From: Bacteroidales bacterium | Lineage (GTDB): Bacteria; Bacteroidota; Bacteroidia; Bacteroidales; Muribaculaceae | Assembly (NCBI GenBank): GCA_015060975.1 | Contig: SUXI01000006.1 | Span: forward strand, 62,001 to 126,000 | Reading direction: 5' to 3' | DNA length: 64,000 bases | Shown here: piece after piece, positions 47,055-56,414 of the stretch | Layout of the letters: each line of letters opens with the position of its first letter | Position numbering within the stretch: the stretch's first letter is position 1 | Notes under the pieces: generated by a model | Told to the model about the DNA's origin: nothing | What the model saw: only the letters and a program-made list of their open reading frames with translations | Database searches by the model: none | Position numbers and translations under genes: made by a program

Positions 47055-47087
47055 CAAAATTAATGCAACTTCACGAAATATCCACAA
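47055..47087 (-). promoter_or_regulatory. Promoter of metG-ansA
   Basis: Minus strand TTG (47087-47085), 22-base spacer, TAATTTTG (47062-47055). The spacer is one base longer than usual. Confidence 0.5.
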
Positions 47088-47173
47088 TTTAGCATACGAA
47101 ATCTATGCAAAATCACATAGATAATGCATGTAACGACAAGAGTTCAATAAATATCTTCTCCTTTTGTTTTTAT

Positions 47174-47617
47174 TTACATCAACGAATCAAACTCAAAGTC
47201 TTTTTTCATGCGGTAGGCGAGCCCGGTCATTATTGCAAGTATTTCACCTTGTTCGTTGCTCACTTTTATGTCGCAATATGGGAGTTTGTGATGATTTACT
47301 TGCTCGATGCATTCGGCTTTGATAATTTCGCCTAATTGTGCTGATTTTATGAATGTTATGGTATTTGAGATGCCGAGGCTCAGTATGCCATGACAGTTGG
47401 CTACGGCTGCAAAAGCGAGGTCGGCAAGGGTGTATATTACACCCCCTTGACACACCCCGGCACCATTTAGGTGTCGCTCTGCAACGGTGAGTTCGGCACA
47501 AGCGTAACCATCGCTAACTTCTACGAGTTGGGCTCCGATGTTTTTAGCAAATCGGTCATCATTGTTTAATCTTTCTTGTAAGGTCATAAATTCTGCAAGA
47601 TTGTTTTCTGTTATCAA
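47174..47617 (-). CDS. PaaI-like hotdog-fold thioesterase
   Basis: 147 aa. The hotdog segment HLNGAGVCQGGVIYTLADLA is the PaaI/YdiI-type active-site helix, where the Gly-Gly turn and the helix Asp polarise the thioester. It likely hydrolyses an acyl-CoA. Its start overlaps the dnaX stop (ATGA), so it is translationally coupled to dnaX; a functional link is unlikely. Confidence 0.88.
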   Translation of the reverse strand: MITENNLAEFMTLQERLNNDDRFAKNIGAQLVEVSDGYACAELTVAERHLNGAGVCQGGVIYTLADLAFAAVANCHGILSLGISNTITFIKSAQLGEIIKAECIEQVNHHKLPYCDIKVSNEQGEILAIMTGLAYRMKKDFEFDSLM

Positions 47618-49374
47618 CTCAAAGTTAACGAGAACTTCTCAACAAATGTTTTAAAATTGGGTATTTCTTGTATCATGTGTGCATATACTTCCCTATTGTT
47701 CCATACATGAGGCGAACTTTCTCCTTCTCTAATAACTACATCAAGAATGATATGATCATTCTGAAGATTATCACCCAAAAATTTAAGAATTTCGGGTTTT
47801 GCATGGTTCACTTGCTCTACCTGACCCGGATTTTCCACCATAACAACAAATCGGGTTCCCTCAACACGTTTTGGGCGGGCAGCACGCATTGTATTAATCA
47901 ATATATGCGCGGTTGGATGCGACGATATATATGTTTCCCATGCCGAGTCAAGAGCCTCATCCGAAAATGGGCTATTACGGTCGTAACGACGCTCAACAAC
48001 CGATGACACCTGTTCGCTTTCCTTTATCGCTCCTTTTATAGATAAATGAGGAGCTTTTATCCCTTTATTTCGAGACACATCGGTTGTCGGGCTATAATTT
48101 GCCACAACCGACGTAGTTGACATCGAAGCCACTAGCGTTGACGACGGTTTAGTCATTGGCCGGACAATTCCCGTTTCTGTTGCCTTAGTGGGGGAGGCTG
48201 ACGATAATTTCGATTGAGTTTGTGCCACCGGTGTTATTTGTTTCAGCTGCCCCTCTCCTTCACCGGCGTCCACCGGGGAGGGGCTAAGCAGTTGGCACAA
48301 TTTAATGAGTGTCAGTTCTACCAAAAATTGCTTATTTGCCACCATTCGATAATTCAAATCAGCGTCATTACATAAATCCATCGCTTTATAAAAGAACTGA
48401 GGAGCACACTTTACAGCTTGTTGTGCCAATGCATTTCTCACTTCGTCACTCGCTTCAAGAAGACACAATGTTTGTGGATCACGCGCAACCATCAAATCTC
48501 GCAAATGCGACGCCAACCCATTAATAAAGAACAACGAATCAAAACCTTTTTCGCGTATCTCTTTGTAAATCAACAATGCTTGTGGCACATCCTGCGCTAT
48601 AAACGCATCAAGTAAACGATTATAATACTCATAATCAAGAATATTCAAATTTTCAATCGTTGACTTATATGTTACATTCCCCATTGACGAAGCCGCCACT
48701 TGGTCAAAGATTGACAATGCATCTCGCATAGCCCCATCGGCTTTTCGAGCTATAACATTCAGAGCCGCCGATTCCACACTTATTCCTTCTTGCATAGCCA
48801 CATATGTAAGATGATCAACCATATCTTGAATTGTGATACGATTAAAATCATAAATTTGGCATCGAGACAATATCGTGGGAATGATTTTATGTTTCTCGGT
48901 TGTTGCTAATATAAATACCACATATCCCGGTGGCTCCTCCAATGTTTTGAGAAATGCATTAAAAGCCGCCGATGACAACATGTGAACCTCATCAACTATA
49001 AACACTCGATAACGACCCGATGTGGGTGGTATTTGAACTTGCTCCACTAATGCGCGTATATCATCAACACTATTATTTGATGCCGCATCAAGTTCTATGA
49101 TATTAAGAGATCTGTTCTCATTAAATGCCTTGCATGAATCACATTCATTGCACGCATCACCATCAGGAGTGCGATGTTCGCAATTTATTGTCTTAGCAAA
49201 AATGCGGGCACATGACGTTTTACCCACACCTCGCGAACCACAAAAAAGATAAGCATGAGCTAATCGCCCGGTTGCTATTGAATTCTTAAGCGTCACAGTA
49301 AGTGCTTTTTGCCCCACAACCGAGTTAAATGTCGCCGGACGATATTTTCGTGCTGATACTAAATATTTTTCCAT
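47614..49374 (-). CDS. dnaX: DNA polymerase III subunit gamma/tau
   Basis: 586 aa. Walker A CGSRGVGKTS (45-54), zinc site Cys65, 75, 78, 81, Walker B region VFIVDEVHML, and the SRC-type motif ILSRCQIYDFNRI define the clamp-loader ATPase. Residues about 375-470 are a Ser/Thr/Pro-rich linker of low conservation, then a tau-like C-terminal domain that contacts the polymerase. The protein loads the sliding clamp during replication. No obvious programmed frameshift heptamer was noticed, though this was judged by eye. Confidence 0.97.
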   Translation of the reverse strand: MEKYLVSARKYRPATFNSVVGQKALTVTLKNSIATGRLAHAYLFCGSRGVGKTSCARIFAKTINCEHRTPDGDACNECDSCKAFNENRSLNIIELDAASNNSVDDIRALVEQVQIPPTSGRYRVFIVDEVHMLSSAAFNAFLKTLEEPPGYVVFILATTEKHKIIPTILSRCQIYDFNRITIQDMVDHLTYVAMQEGISVESAALNVIARKADGAMRDALSIFDQVAASSMGNVTYKSTIENLNILDYEYYNRLLDAFIAQDVPQALLIYKEIREKGFDSLFFINGLASHLRDLMVARDPQTLCLLEASDEVRNALAQQAVKCAPQFFYKAMDLCNDADLNYRMVANKQFLVELTLIKLCQLLSPSPVDAGEGEGQLKQITPVAQTQSKLSSASPTKATETGIVRPMTKPSSTLVASMSTTSVVANYSPTTDVSRNKGIKAPHLSIKGAIKESEQVSSVVERRYDRNSPFSDEALDSAWETYISSHPTAHILINTMRAARPKRVEGTRFVVMVENPGQVEQVNHAKPEILKFLGDNLQNDHIILDVVIREGESSPHVWNNREVYAHMIQEIPNFKTFVEKFSLTLS

Positions 49375-49464
49375 TATTTATTTGCCCCTTTCTTGTTGAC
49401 AATTTATATATTGCGAATTTAATAATTATTTTTGAGATATAAAATTAGCGATATATTGTTTTTA

Positions 49465-50082
49465 TCATTGATTCTCAATCGTAAGTGACGCATTTTCTTT
49501 ATGATTCATTTCTTTACATTCTTGTCGCTGTATCATTTTAATAAACCATAATTCCAATAAAGAATTAACAGCAAAAACAATAAGACCCGCTCCTGTTAGC
49601 AACACTATCTGCGATTGCGATAATGTTTCTACATATATGATTATAAAACCTGCCGCCAACAATACAACAGGGAAAATATATACCCACCATGACAATTTAA
49701 CAGGTCTAAATCCAATTGCCATTACGCACAAATGATAAACGCCGCCACACACTAAAATAATGCCAAAAATAAACGGCAAAAATTTAACATACATCTCATA
49801 CCACAATAACATACAAATTCCAAGTATTACGCTTCCAAGGCTTGTGATAAAGCCAACCATAGCACCAATGCGCGACCTTAACGAAGCCAAAAACGTCTTT
49901 CCCTCTTTGTTTGTTTTTTCACTACCGGGAAGCAGAATTATATTCACCACTCCGGGAACGATAAAAATAATCCCCAATATGATTATCAACCCGGTATAAA
50001 CATCAAGAGGGTGTATAATTGTGAGAATCACGCCTGCTGTAAGTATTAACAATGATGTCAATAACGCTATTTTTGTATTCAT
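49465..50082 (-). CDS. HdeD/DUF308-like membrane protein
   Basis: 205 aa with six hydrophobic segments in three hairpin-like pairs, such as LLTSLLILTAGVILTII, GLIIILGIIFIVPGVVNI, LGSVILGICMLLWYEM and FIFGIILVCGGVYHLCV. This repeating pattern is that of DUF308/HdeD inner-membrane proteins. The C-terminal about 20 residues are hydrophilic (QRQECKEMNHKENASL). Function unknown. Divergent from the beta-helix lipoprotein gene. Confidence 0.72.
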   Translation of the reverse strand: MNTKIALLTSLLILTAGVILTIIHPLDVYTGLIIILGIIFIVPGVVNIILLPGSEKTNKEGKTFLASLRSRIGAMVGFITSLGSVILGICMLLWYEMYVKFLPFIFGIILVCGGVYHLCVMAIGFRPVKLSWWVYIFPVVLLAAGFIIIYVETLSQSQIVLLTGAGLIVFAVNSLLELWFIKMIQRQECKEMNHKENASLTIENQ

Positions 50083-50174
50083 TTGCTATTTTATTTTTAA
50101 TTAATTACCAATATAAAAACGACTATGAGGTTCAAAGTGTTTCTTATTATTTAAAATTACACATTATCATTCCA

Positions 50175-50182
50175 CAAAAGTA
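50175..50182 (-). promoter_or_regulatory. -7 element of the DUF308-like gene
   Basis: Minus strand TACTTTTG matches TAnnTTTG; the nearest TTG is only 14 bases upstream, so the -33 box is uncertain. Confidence 0.35.
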
Positions 50183-50249
50183 ATAAAATTTCATCACAAT
50201 ATAAGAGGTCATAAATCGTTTATATAATTATATTAATAAAAACTCTCTA

Positions 50250-51674
50250 ATGATAAATTTTAAATATATTTTACCGGCAATAGCTGTTTTTCTCATGACG
50301 GCTATAACTTCATGTATAGAAGATGAAATTTCATCCAATAGCAGCGACCAACCTACATTTTCGGTTGATACCCTAAAAATGGGCGCAATCTTTACAGAAA
50401 CAGGAACTCCGACCCATTCATTTACAGTCTATAACAAACATGACAAAATAATAAACATAAGTGAGATAAAATTTCAAGATAACGAAGCCGGGATGTTTCG
50501 CATTAATGTTGATGGCATGAGTGGCAAATCATTTCAAAATGTGGAAATACGACCTAACGATTCCATTTATGTGTTTGTTGAAGCTACACTAACTGCAAAT
50601 AACTCCAACACCCCCATAACCGTGGAACGACACCTTGATTTTATTACCCGTGGAATCACTAAAACCGTTGTAATAACAGCCGAAGGACAAGATGTGAACC
50701 GCAAACACGGTGTAGTTATCGATCACGATACTCGTTTTACCGCCGATAAGCCATATCAAATTTTCGATTCATTGGTGGTCAAACAAGGAGCAACTCTCAC
50801 TATCGACCCGGGGGTAACCCTCTATTTTCACAACAATGCCATAATGCGTGTTGATGGCACTCTTGTGAGCAATGGAACGCCCCAACAACCTGTCAACTTT
50901 ACAGGCGACCGCATTGACAATGTTGTCAATGACATACCTTTTGACCTCATGTCGGGTCAATGGGCTGGATTGGAATTTACATCAACCAGTCGAAACAACT
51001 ACATGACACACACCTCTATCCGCAACACGATGTGGGGTGTGGTTGTTGATTCGGTTGGAACGCAAGACAACCCGGCATTGACTCTCATTAATTGTAGGTT
51101 ACGCAATTCACAGGAGTTTGCCCTCGCAGCAATTCACAGCGACATTAAAGCTGTGGGATGTGAGATTGCCGATGCGGCTACAGGTGTGATTTATTTGCAA
51201 GGTGGCAACCACACTCTAAACCATTGCACATTTGCTAATTATTATCTATTTTCAGCGTTAGGAGGCGCAGCCATACAACTTTCGCACATAAATGCCGAGA
51301 GCGACGATCAATCGGGCTTGCCCTATATGACCGCCGACATATCAAATTCCATAATCTATGGCAATGGCTCTGACATATCGCATGGTGATTTAACCGGTAC
51401 AACTGTGACATTACGTTATTGTCTTCTTAAATCGGAAGGTTCTGATGACGACAATTTCCTATGCTGCTTATGGGGTAAAGACCCATTATATTACACAGTG
51501 CGTAATGAATATATTTTTGACTATCGTCTCAAAAACGAATCTCCGGCAATAGGTGCGGCATACCTACAATATACTTTACCCGAAGCACAATACGATTGGT
51601 ATGGATTGCCCCGAGGTGTTAAACCCGACTTAGGTGCTTATGTATATGTACCAGCCGAAAATGAGGAAGAATAA
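50250..51674 (+). CDS. Beta-helix lipoprotein
   Basis: 474 aa. Lipobox AITSC gives Cys22, followed by acidic IEDE, suggesting surface exposure. Residues about 35-150 form an Ig/ASPM-like beta domain (IFTETGTPTHSFTVYNKHDK). The rest is a right-handed parallel beta-helix pattern with short repeating strands (TLTIDPGVTLYFHNNAIMRV, GQWAGLEFTSTS, NTMWGVVVD, ADISNSIIYGNGSDI). Such helices bind or cleave polysaccharides, but no catalytic pattern is recognised. It is followed 22 bases later by mtnN and may share a transcript with the mtnN-luxS genes. Confidence 0.8.
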   Translation: MINFKYILPAIAVFLMTAITSCIEDEISSNSSDQPTFSVDTLKMGAIFTETGTPTHSFTVYNKHDKIINISEIKFQDNEAGMFRINVDGMSGKSFQNVEIRPNDSIYVFVEATLTANNSNTPITVERHLDFITRGITKTVVITAEGQDVNRKHGVVIDHDTRFTADKPYQIFDSLVVKQGATLTIDPGVTLYFHNNAIMRVDGTLVSNGTPQQPVNFTGDRIDNVVNDIPFDLMSGQWAGLEFTSTSRNNYMTHTSIRNTMWGVVVDSVGTQDNPALTLINCRLRNSQEFALAAIHSDIKAVGCEIADAATGVIYLQGGNHTLNHCTFANYYLFSALGGAAIQLSHINAESDDQSGLPYMTADISNSIIYGNGSDISHGDLTGTTVTLRYCLLKSEGSDDDNFLCCLWGKDPLYYTVRNEYIFDYRLKNESPAIGAAYLQYTLPEAQYDWYGLPRGVKPDLGAYVYVPAENEEE

Positions 51675-51696
51675 TTCATAATTAATATTTACTGAT

Positions 51697-52377
51697 ATGA
51701 AGATAGGTATTATCGTGGCAATGGGGAAAGAGATGAGTCTATTACTACCCCTTATCGAAAGCCGCTCAACAATAACAATTAATGATATAGCATTCCACAC
51801 CGGAAAAATCCACAATCATGAAGTAACCGCCATGCAATGTGGCATCGGCAAAGTAAATGCCGCAATAGGCTCCCTCACTATGATTGAAAATTTTCACCCC
51901 GACTTAGTTATCAACACCGGAGTCGCAGGTGGCGCAGGTGGTGGCACTAACATTCTCGACATAGTTGTTGCCGAAAAAATCGCATATCACGATGTGTGGT
52001 GCGGTCCCGGAACCGAATGGGGCGATGCAGCCGGATGTCCTCGATATTTTGAAAGTGTACCCGAAATCGTAGCACTCAAATGCCTCTCTGATGACCCCAA
52101 AGTTAAACGAGGGTTAATCTGTTCAGGTGACATATTCATTTCAAAAGTCGAAGACGTGCAACGCATTAAAAGCCTATACCCCGATGTAATGGCAGTAGAT
52201 ATGGAATCGGCATCAATTGCACAAGTGTGTTATCTTAAAAATGTGATGTTTTTCTGCATGAGAGTAATTAGCGACACTCCCGGTGAAGATGACAACATTT
52301 CTCAATATGAGAATTTTTGGGATGATGCTCCTCGTCACACTTTTGAAAAGCTAACACAATTATTATCAAATTTTTAG
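51697..52377 (+). CDS. mtnN: 5'-methylthioadenosine/S-adenosylhomocysteine nucleosidase
   Basis: 226 aa. The catalytic residues of the family are in place: Glu12, Glu170 in VDMESASIAQVC, and Asp193 in ISDTPGED, with CGIGKVNAAIGS and INTGVAGGAGG as nucleoside-binding segments. It cleaves S-adenosylhomocysteine to S-ribosylhomocysteine and adenine, the substrate of the next gene, luxS. Separation from luxS is 12 bases, so the two-step AI-2/methyl-cycle pathway is one transcription unit. Confidence 0.96.
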   Translation: MKIGIIVAMGKEMSLLLPLIESRSTITINDIAFHTGKIHNHEVTAMQCGIGKVNAAIGSLTMIENFHPDLVINTGVAGGAGGGTNILDIVVAEKIAYHDVWCGPGTEWGDAAGCPRYFESVPEIVALKCLSDDPKVKRGLICSGDIFISKVEDVQRIKSLYPDVMAVDMESASIAQVCYLKNVMFFCMRVISDTPGEDDNISQYENFWDDAPRHTFEKLTQLLSNF

Positions 52378-52389
52378 CCAATATCTTCC

Positions 52390-52872
52390 ATGAAAAAAAT
52401 AGCAAGTTTCACCATAAATCATTTGACACTGAAGCGTGGAATCTTCGTTTCTCGCAAAGATACCACAACTTCAGGTGACATTATTACCACTTTCGATATT
52501 CGCATGAAAGAACCCAATCGCGAACCGGCATTGGATGGTGCGGCATTACACACTATTGAACATCTTGCCGCAACGTTCCTTCGCAACCACACCGAGTGGA
52601 AAAATCGCATCATATATTGGGGCCCCATGGGTTGTCACACCGGCAATTACCTTCTGATTAATGGTGCTTACACATCAAGCGACATAGCTCCTTTAATGCG
52701 TGAAACATTTGAATTTATAGCATCATTTGAAGGAGATATTCCGGGAGCCACGGCTCACGATTGTGGAAATTACACCTACAACAATCTCGACTTGGCTCGT
52801 CAAGAAGCTGAAAAATACCTTAACGAAGTATTGAACAATCTCAAACCCGAAAACCTCAACTATCCCCAATAA
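52390..52872 (+). CDS. luxS: S-ribosylhomocysteine lyase (AI-2 synthase)
   Basis: 160 aa. Metal ligands His54 and His58 in HTIEH, with catalytic Glu57, Cys125 in HDCGNYTY, and catalytic Cys82 in GPMGCHTG are all present. It converts S-ribosylhomocysteine to homocysteine and DPD, precursor of autoinducer-2, in the cytoplasm. It sits between mtnN and an AlbA_2-domain gene, with 12-base gaps on both sides. Confidence 0.98.
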   Translation: MKKIASFTINHLTLKRGIFVSRKDTTTSGDIITTFDIRMKEPNREPALDGAALHTIEHLAATFLRNHTEWKNRIIYWGPMGCHTGNYLLINGAYTSSDIAPLMRETFEFIASFEGDIPGATAHDCGNYTYNNLDLARQEAEKYLNEVLNNLKPENLNYPQ

Positions 52873-52884
52873 CGTCCATCCTAA

Positions 52885-53541
52885 ATGAAAGATATAAAAG
52901 CCATAAAAGGTAAATATTATATCTCTCGACTCATCGAAGAGGGCGAACATGAACATCAAGATTTTAAATTTGCCATATCCGATGCCCGAAAAATAGCTCG
53001 CAGCATCTCGGCTTTTGCCAATAACGATGGTGGCAGATTGCTCATCGGCGTAAAAGACAACGGAAACATCGCCGGTGTGCGCAATGAAGAAGATATATAT
53101 GTCATTGAGCAAGCGGCGCAAATGTATTGCCGTCCGACTCAAAACGTAGAATTTACAGCATTCAAAACCGAAGGTGGCGCTATGGTGATTCGAGCCGACA
53201 TCGCTCGAGCTATGCGCCGACCGGTGCAAGCTCAGGACTCCGATGGCTCATGGCGAGCTTACTATCGTGTAAAAGACGAGAACATTGTTGCTCCGGCTCT
53301 CATGGTTAAAGCATGGAAATACAAAACATCTAATAATGGTGGATTTCTTACTTTCTCCGATGCCGAAAGTAATCTTTTAAACACATTAAACGAAAACCAA
53401 TCGGTTTCTCTATCCCGGTTCATGAAACAAGCCTGTATATCCCGCAAATCAGCCGAAGAAATCATTATAAAACTATATTCACTCAACATCATAGACTTCT
53501 ACTATACCGGCTCTGAGTTCCATATCATCAAAAAACATTAG
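52885..53541 (+). CDS. AlbA_2/Schlafen-like ATP-binding domain protein
   Basis: 218 aa. The N-terminal AlbA_2 (Schlafen AlbA-like) domain shows EHQDFKFAISDARKIARSIS and AFANNDGGRLLIGVKDNGNI. The C-terminal part (about 150-218) looks like a winged helix (SLSRFMKQACISRKSAEEII). Members of this family are often regulators or RNA/DNA-binding proteins. It is 12 bases after luxS, at the end of the probable operon, with no clear terminator in 53542-53615. Its role is unknown. Confidence 0.85.
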   Translation: MKDIKAIKGKYYISRLIEEGEHEHQDFKFAISDARKIARSISAFANNDGGRLLIGVKDNGNIAGVRNEEDIYVIEQAAQMYCRPTQNVEFTAFKTEGGAMVIRADIARAMRRPVQAQDSDGSWRAYYRVKDENIVAPALMVKAWKYKTSNNGGFLTFSDAESNLLNTLNENQSVSLSRFMKQACISRKSAEEIIIKLYSLNIIDFYYTGSEFHIIKKH

Positions 53542-53615
53542 CAGGAATAGGGAACATTAACATTCTTTAACTCGTAGATTTATCCTACAATCGGCATTTT
53601 AGTAGAGTTTTGTTG

Positions 53616-53623
53616 TAACTTTG
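53616..53623 (+). promoter_or_regulatory. -7 element upstream of glf
   Basis: TAACTTTG matches TAnnTTTG exactly; the corresponding -33 region is only T-rich (CATTTTAG). It would give a leader of about 25 bases. Confidence 0.45.
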
Positions 53624-53651
53624 ACCAAAAAAGTACGAAATACACATCTGT

Positions 53652-54761
53652 ATGATGTTAAAATATGATTATTTAATAGTGGGAGCAGGGCTATTTGGAG
53701 CCGTATTTGCCCATGAAGCCAACAAGAAAGGATTAAAATGCCTTGTGGTTGAACGTCGCAACCATATAGGGGGGAATATATATTGCGAATCCATTGACGG
53801 AATAAACGTCCACAAATATGGTGCGCATATCTTTCACACCGACAATCATGCCGTGTGGGAATATGTTAACCAATTTGTTAAGTTCAATCGCTTTACAAAT
53901 GCTCCCATCGCCAATTTTGAAGGGAAACTCTACAACCTTCCGTTTAATATGAATACCTTTTACGCTCTTTGGGGAGTAAAAACCCCCGATGAAGCAAAAG
54001 CCAAAATCGAAGAACAACGGCAAGAGTTTATCCATATCACCACCCCTGCAAATCTTGAAGAGCAAGCACTTACCCTATGCGGACGAGATATATACACTCG
54101 TCTAATAAAAGGTTATACCGAAAAACAATGGGGATGCGATGCAAAAAAACTCCCGGCATTTATCATCAAACGCATACCTTTTCGTTTCACATTCGACAAC
54201 AACTACTTCAACGATACTTATCAAGGGATTCCCATTGGCGGATACAACAAATTAATCGAATCCCTTTTGGACGGGATTGAAGTACGGCTTAACACCGACT
54301 ATCTCACAAATCGCGACCAACTAAAACATTTAGCACACAAAGTATTGTTTACCGGTTGCATTGACCAATATTTTGATTACTGCTATGGACATCTTGAATA
54401 TCGTAGTTTGAGATTTGAAACGACACAGCTCAATCTCCCCGATTTTCAAGGAAACGCAGTGGTAAATTATACCGAATTTGACATCCCTTATACCCGCATT
54501 ATCGAACATAAACATTTTGAATTTGGGAATCAGCCAACCACGGTAATCACTCGTGAATATCCCGATAGTTTCGCCCCGGGAAAGGAACCTTATTACCCTA
54601 TAAACAACAAGCGCAACACATCATTATATGAGCGTTATCGCAAACTTGCCAACGAAACCGATGATGTGATTTTTGGCGGACGACTCGGGCTATACACCTA
54701 CGCCGACATGGACGATACGATTGAAGCGGCTTTAAAACTTTGCAAACAAGAATTTATTTGA
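53652..54761 (+). CDS. glf: UDP-galactopyranose mutase
   Basis: 369 aa. The N-terminal FAD-binding motif LIVGAGLFGAVFAHEANKKG and the following VVERRNHIGGNIY are characteristic. Further family blocks: HKYGAHIFHTDN, YTEKQWGCDAKKLPAFIIKR and PIGGYNKLIESLL. The flavoenzyme interconverts UDP-galactopyranose and UDP-galactofuranose. The next gene starts 4 bases later and looks like a galactofuranosyltransferase, giving a compact Galf module. Confidence 0.97.
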   Translation: MMLKYDYLIVGAGLFGAVFAHEANKKGLKCLVVERRNHIGGNIYCESIDGINVHKYGAHIFHTDNHAVWEYVNQFVKFNRFTNAPIANFEGKLYNLPFNMNTFYALWGVKTPDEAKAKIEEQRQEFIHITTPANLEEQALTLCGRDIYTRLIKGYTEKQWGCDAKKLPAFIIKRIPFRFTFDNNYFNDTYQGIPIGGYNKLIESLLDGIEVRLNTDYLTNRDQLKHLAHKVLFTGCIDQYFDYCYGHLEYRSLRFETTQLNLPDFQGNAVVNYTEFDIPYTRIIEHKHFEFGNQPTTVITREYPDSFAPGKEPYYPINNKRNTSLYERYRKLANETDDVIFGGRLGLYTYADMDDTIEAALKLCKQEFI

Positions 54762-54765
54762 CAAA

Positions 54766-55815
54766 ATGAATTGCTATATTTCTAAAAATTACAAAAACAA
54801 AACCAATGCCGGGAACAAAGCAAAAACCGATATTGAGCAAATAATTAAAGATATGGGATTTAAGAACGTGGGACTCCCTCAATCAACTCACCACAATAAA
54901 GTCCTTTCGTTTTTCATCACCCTTATTGGAATTCTAAAAGCCCCGTTTTGTCTCAACAAAGGAGATATTCTTGTAATGCAATATCCATTAAAAAAATATT
55001 TCTCTTTTGTATGCAATATGGCGCATTTGCGTGGTGCTAAGGTTGTGACGCTGATTCACGACTTGGGAAGCTTTCGACGCAAAGCTCTAACTATCAAACA
55101 AGAAATAAAACGACTAAACCATAGTGATTACATCATTGCGCACAACGACAAAATGCGTGATTGGCTACTAAACAATGGCATCACAGCACCACTTGGAACA
55201 CTTGAAATATTTGATTATCTATCTAAAACAAAAGCCACTCGCAAAGAAACCAATCCACCCTACAACATTTTATATGCCGGAGGTTTAAACCCTCGCAAAA
55301 ACACTTTCCTATATGAAATAGGCGAACACATAAAATCTTATGGATTTAATTTATACGGCAATGGATTTGACGCAACAAAAGCAAAAAGAAAAGAGCACTT
55401 TAAATATATGGGATTTGTGAAATCAGATGATTTGATTGCTACGGCACAAGGTGATTTTGGTCTTGTGTGGGATGGATTCTCAATATCATCGTGCACCGGA
55501 GACTTCGGGGAATACTTGCAATACAACAATCCTCACAAAACATCACTATATATAAGATGCGAACTTCCGGTAATAATATGGAGAAAAGCTGCACTTGCCG
55601 ATTTTATATTGAAACATAATATAGGATTTGCTGTTGACTCTCTTGAAGAAATAGAGCCTCTATTAGCTAATCTAAGCAAAGAAAGGTACGAGCAGATGAG
55701 ACACAATACAACAATTATTAGCGATAAATTGGCAAACGGATATTTTGCTCGAACCGCCATTTCCACCGCTGTTTCAGCCCTAACTAATCAAGAATCCCTT
55801 TACCCTCGCGAATAA
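54766..55815 (+). CDS. Probable galactofuranosyltransferase
   Basis: 349 aa GT-B-like glycosyltransferase. It opens with MNCYISKNYKNKTNAGNKAK and has a donor-binding region around YNILYAGGLNPRKNTFL, FGLVWDGFSISSC and GEYLQYNNPHKTSLYI. This pattern matches the beta-1,6-galactofuranosyltransferase group (WbbI-like). Context is strong: it follows glf by 4 bases. It would add Galf to a surface glycan. Its 3' end overlaps the convergent Sua5/YciO gene by 32 bases. Confidence 0.82.
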   Translation: MNCYISKNYKNKTNAGNKAKTDIEQIIKDMGFKNVGLPQSTHHNKVLSFFITLIGILKAPFCLNKGDILVMQYPLKKYFSFVCNMAHLRGAKVVTLIHDLGSFRRKALTIKQEIKRLNHSDYIIAHNDKMRDWLLNNGITAPLGTLEIFDYLSKTKATRKETNPPYNILYAGGLNPRKNTFLYEIGEHIKSYGFNLYGNGFDATKAKRKEHFKYMGFVKSDDLIATAQGDFGLVWDGFSISSCTGDFGEYLQYNNPHKTSLYIRCELPVIIWRKAALADFILKHNIGFAVDSLEEIEPLLANLSKERYEQMRHNTTIISDKLANGYFARTAISTAVSALTNQESLYPRE

Positions 55816-56392
55816 TTTCTGGAGCCGAGCTATCGCAACAATCTACCACGGTTGAGGGAACAAGTCCACCATAACCACCATCGACAACAATATCTACCAC
55901 ATCTTCATATTTCATTGCAATAGCTTGTGGGTTGCAACCATCTTCGGGGTCATCGTCCCATTCTATCGAAGTGGTGAGAATAGGGTTGCCCAATCGCGAT
56001 GCTATCTCACATGCTATTACATTGTCGGGAACACGAATACCTACCGTTTTACGCCCCTTAAATACTCTTGGCAATGTTGACGCCACTGGCAGGATAAACG
56101 TAAACGCTCCGGGAAGGTTTTCACGCAATAGTTGATATGCACGATTGTCGATTCGGGCATATTGCGAAGCCTGAGATATGTCGCTGCACACAATCGAAAG
56201 GTTGGTGCGTTGAGGATTAATACCTTTTATTTTACATATCCTTTCAATAGCACTGTTCTTTAACGCATCACATCCTATGGCATAAAGCGTATCGGTGGGA
56301 TAAATTACAATTCCCCCATCTCGCAATGTATCAACAACTTCATCCATAAAACGGTCATTGATATTTGATGTGTACATTTTAAGAATTTTCAT
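55784..56392 (-). CDS. Sua5/YciO/YrdC family protein (threonylcarbamoyl-AMP synthase-like)
   Basis: 202 aa from ATG 56392 (MKILKMYTSN); an upstream ATG at 56431 would overlap the preceding gene. The core VIYPTDTLYAIGCDALKN, RICKIKGINPQRTNLSIVC and KTVGIRVPDNVIACEIA is the YrdC fold. Related enzymes make threonylcarbamoyl-AMP for the t6A modification of tRNA; YciO-type members are close, so the exact activity is uncertain. Downstream of the B3/B4 gene by 22 bases; it shares that promoter. Confidence 0.9.
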   Translation of the reverse strand: MKILKMYTSNINDRFMDEVVDTLRDGGIVIYPTDTLYAIGCDALKNSAIERICKIKGINPQRTNLSIVCSDISQASQYARIDNRAYQLLRENLPGAFTFILPVASTLPRVFKGRKTVGIRVPDNVIACEIASRLGNPILTTSIEWDDDPEDGCNPQAIAMKYEDVVDIVVDGGYGGLVPSTVVDCCDSSAPEIIREGKGILD

Positions 56393-56414
56393 GGTCAATA
56401 TCAATTTATTAAGG

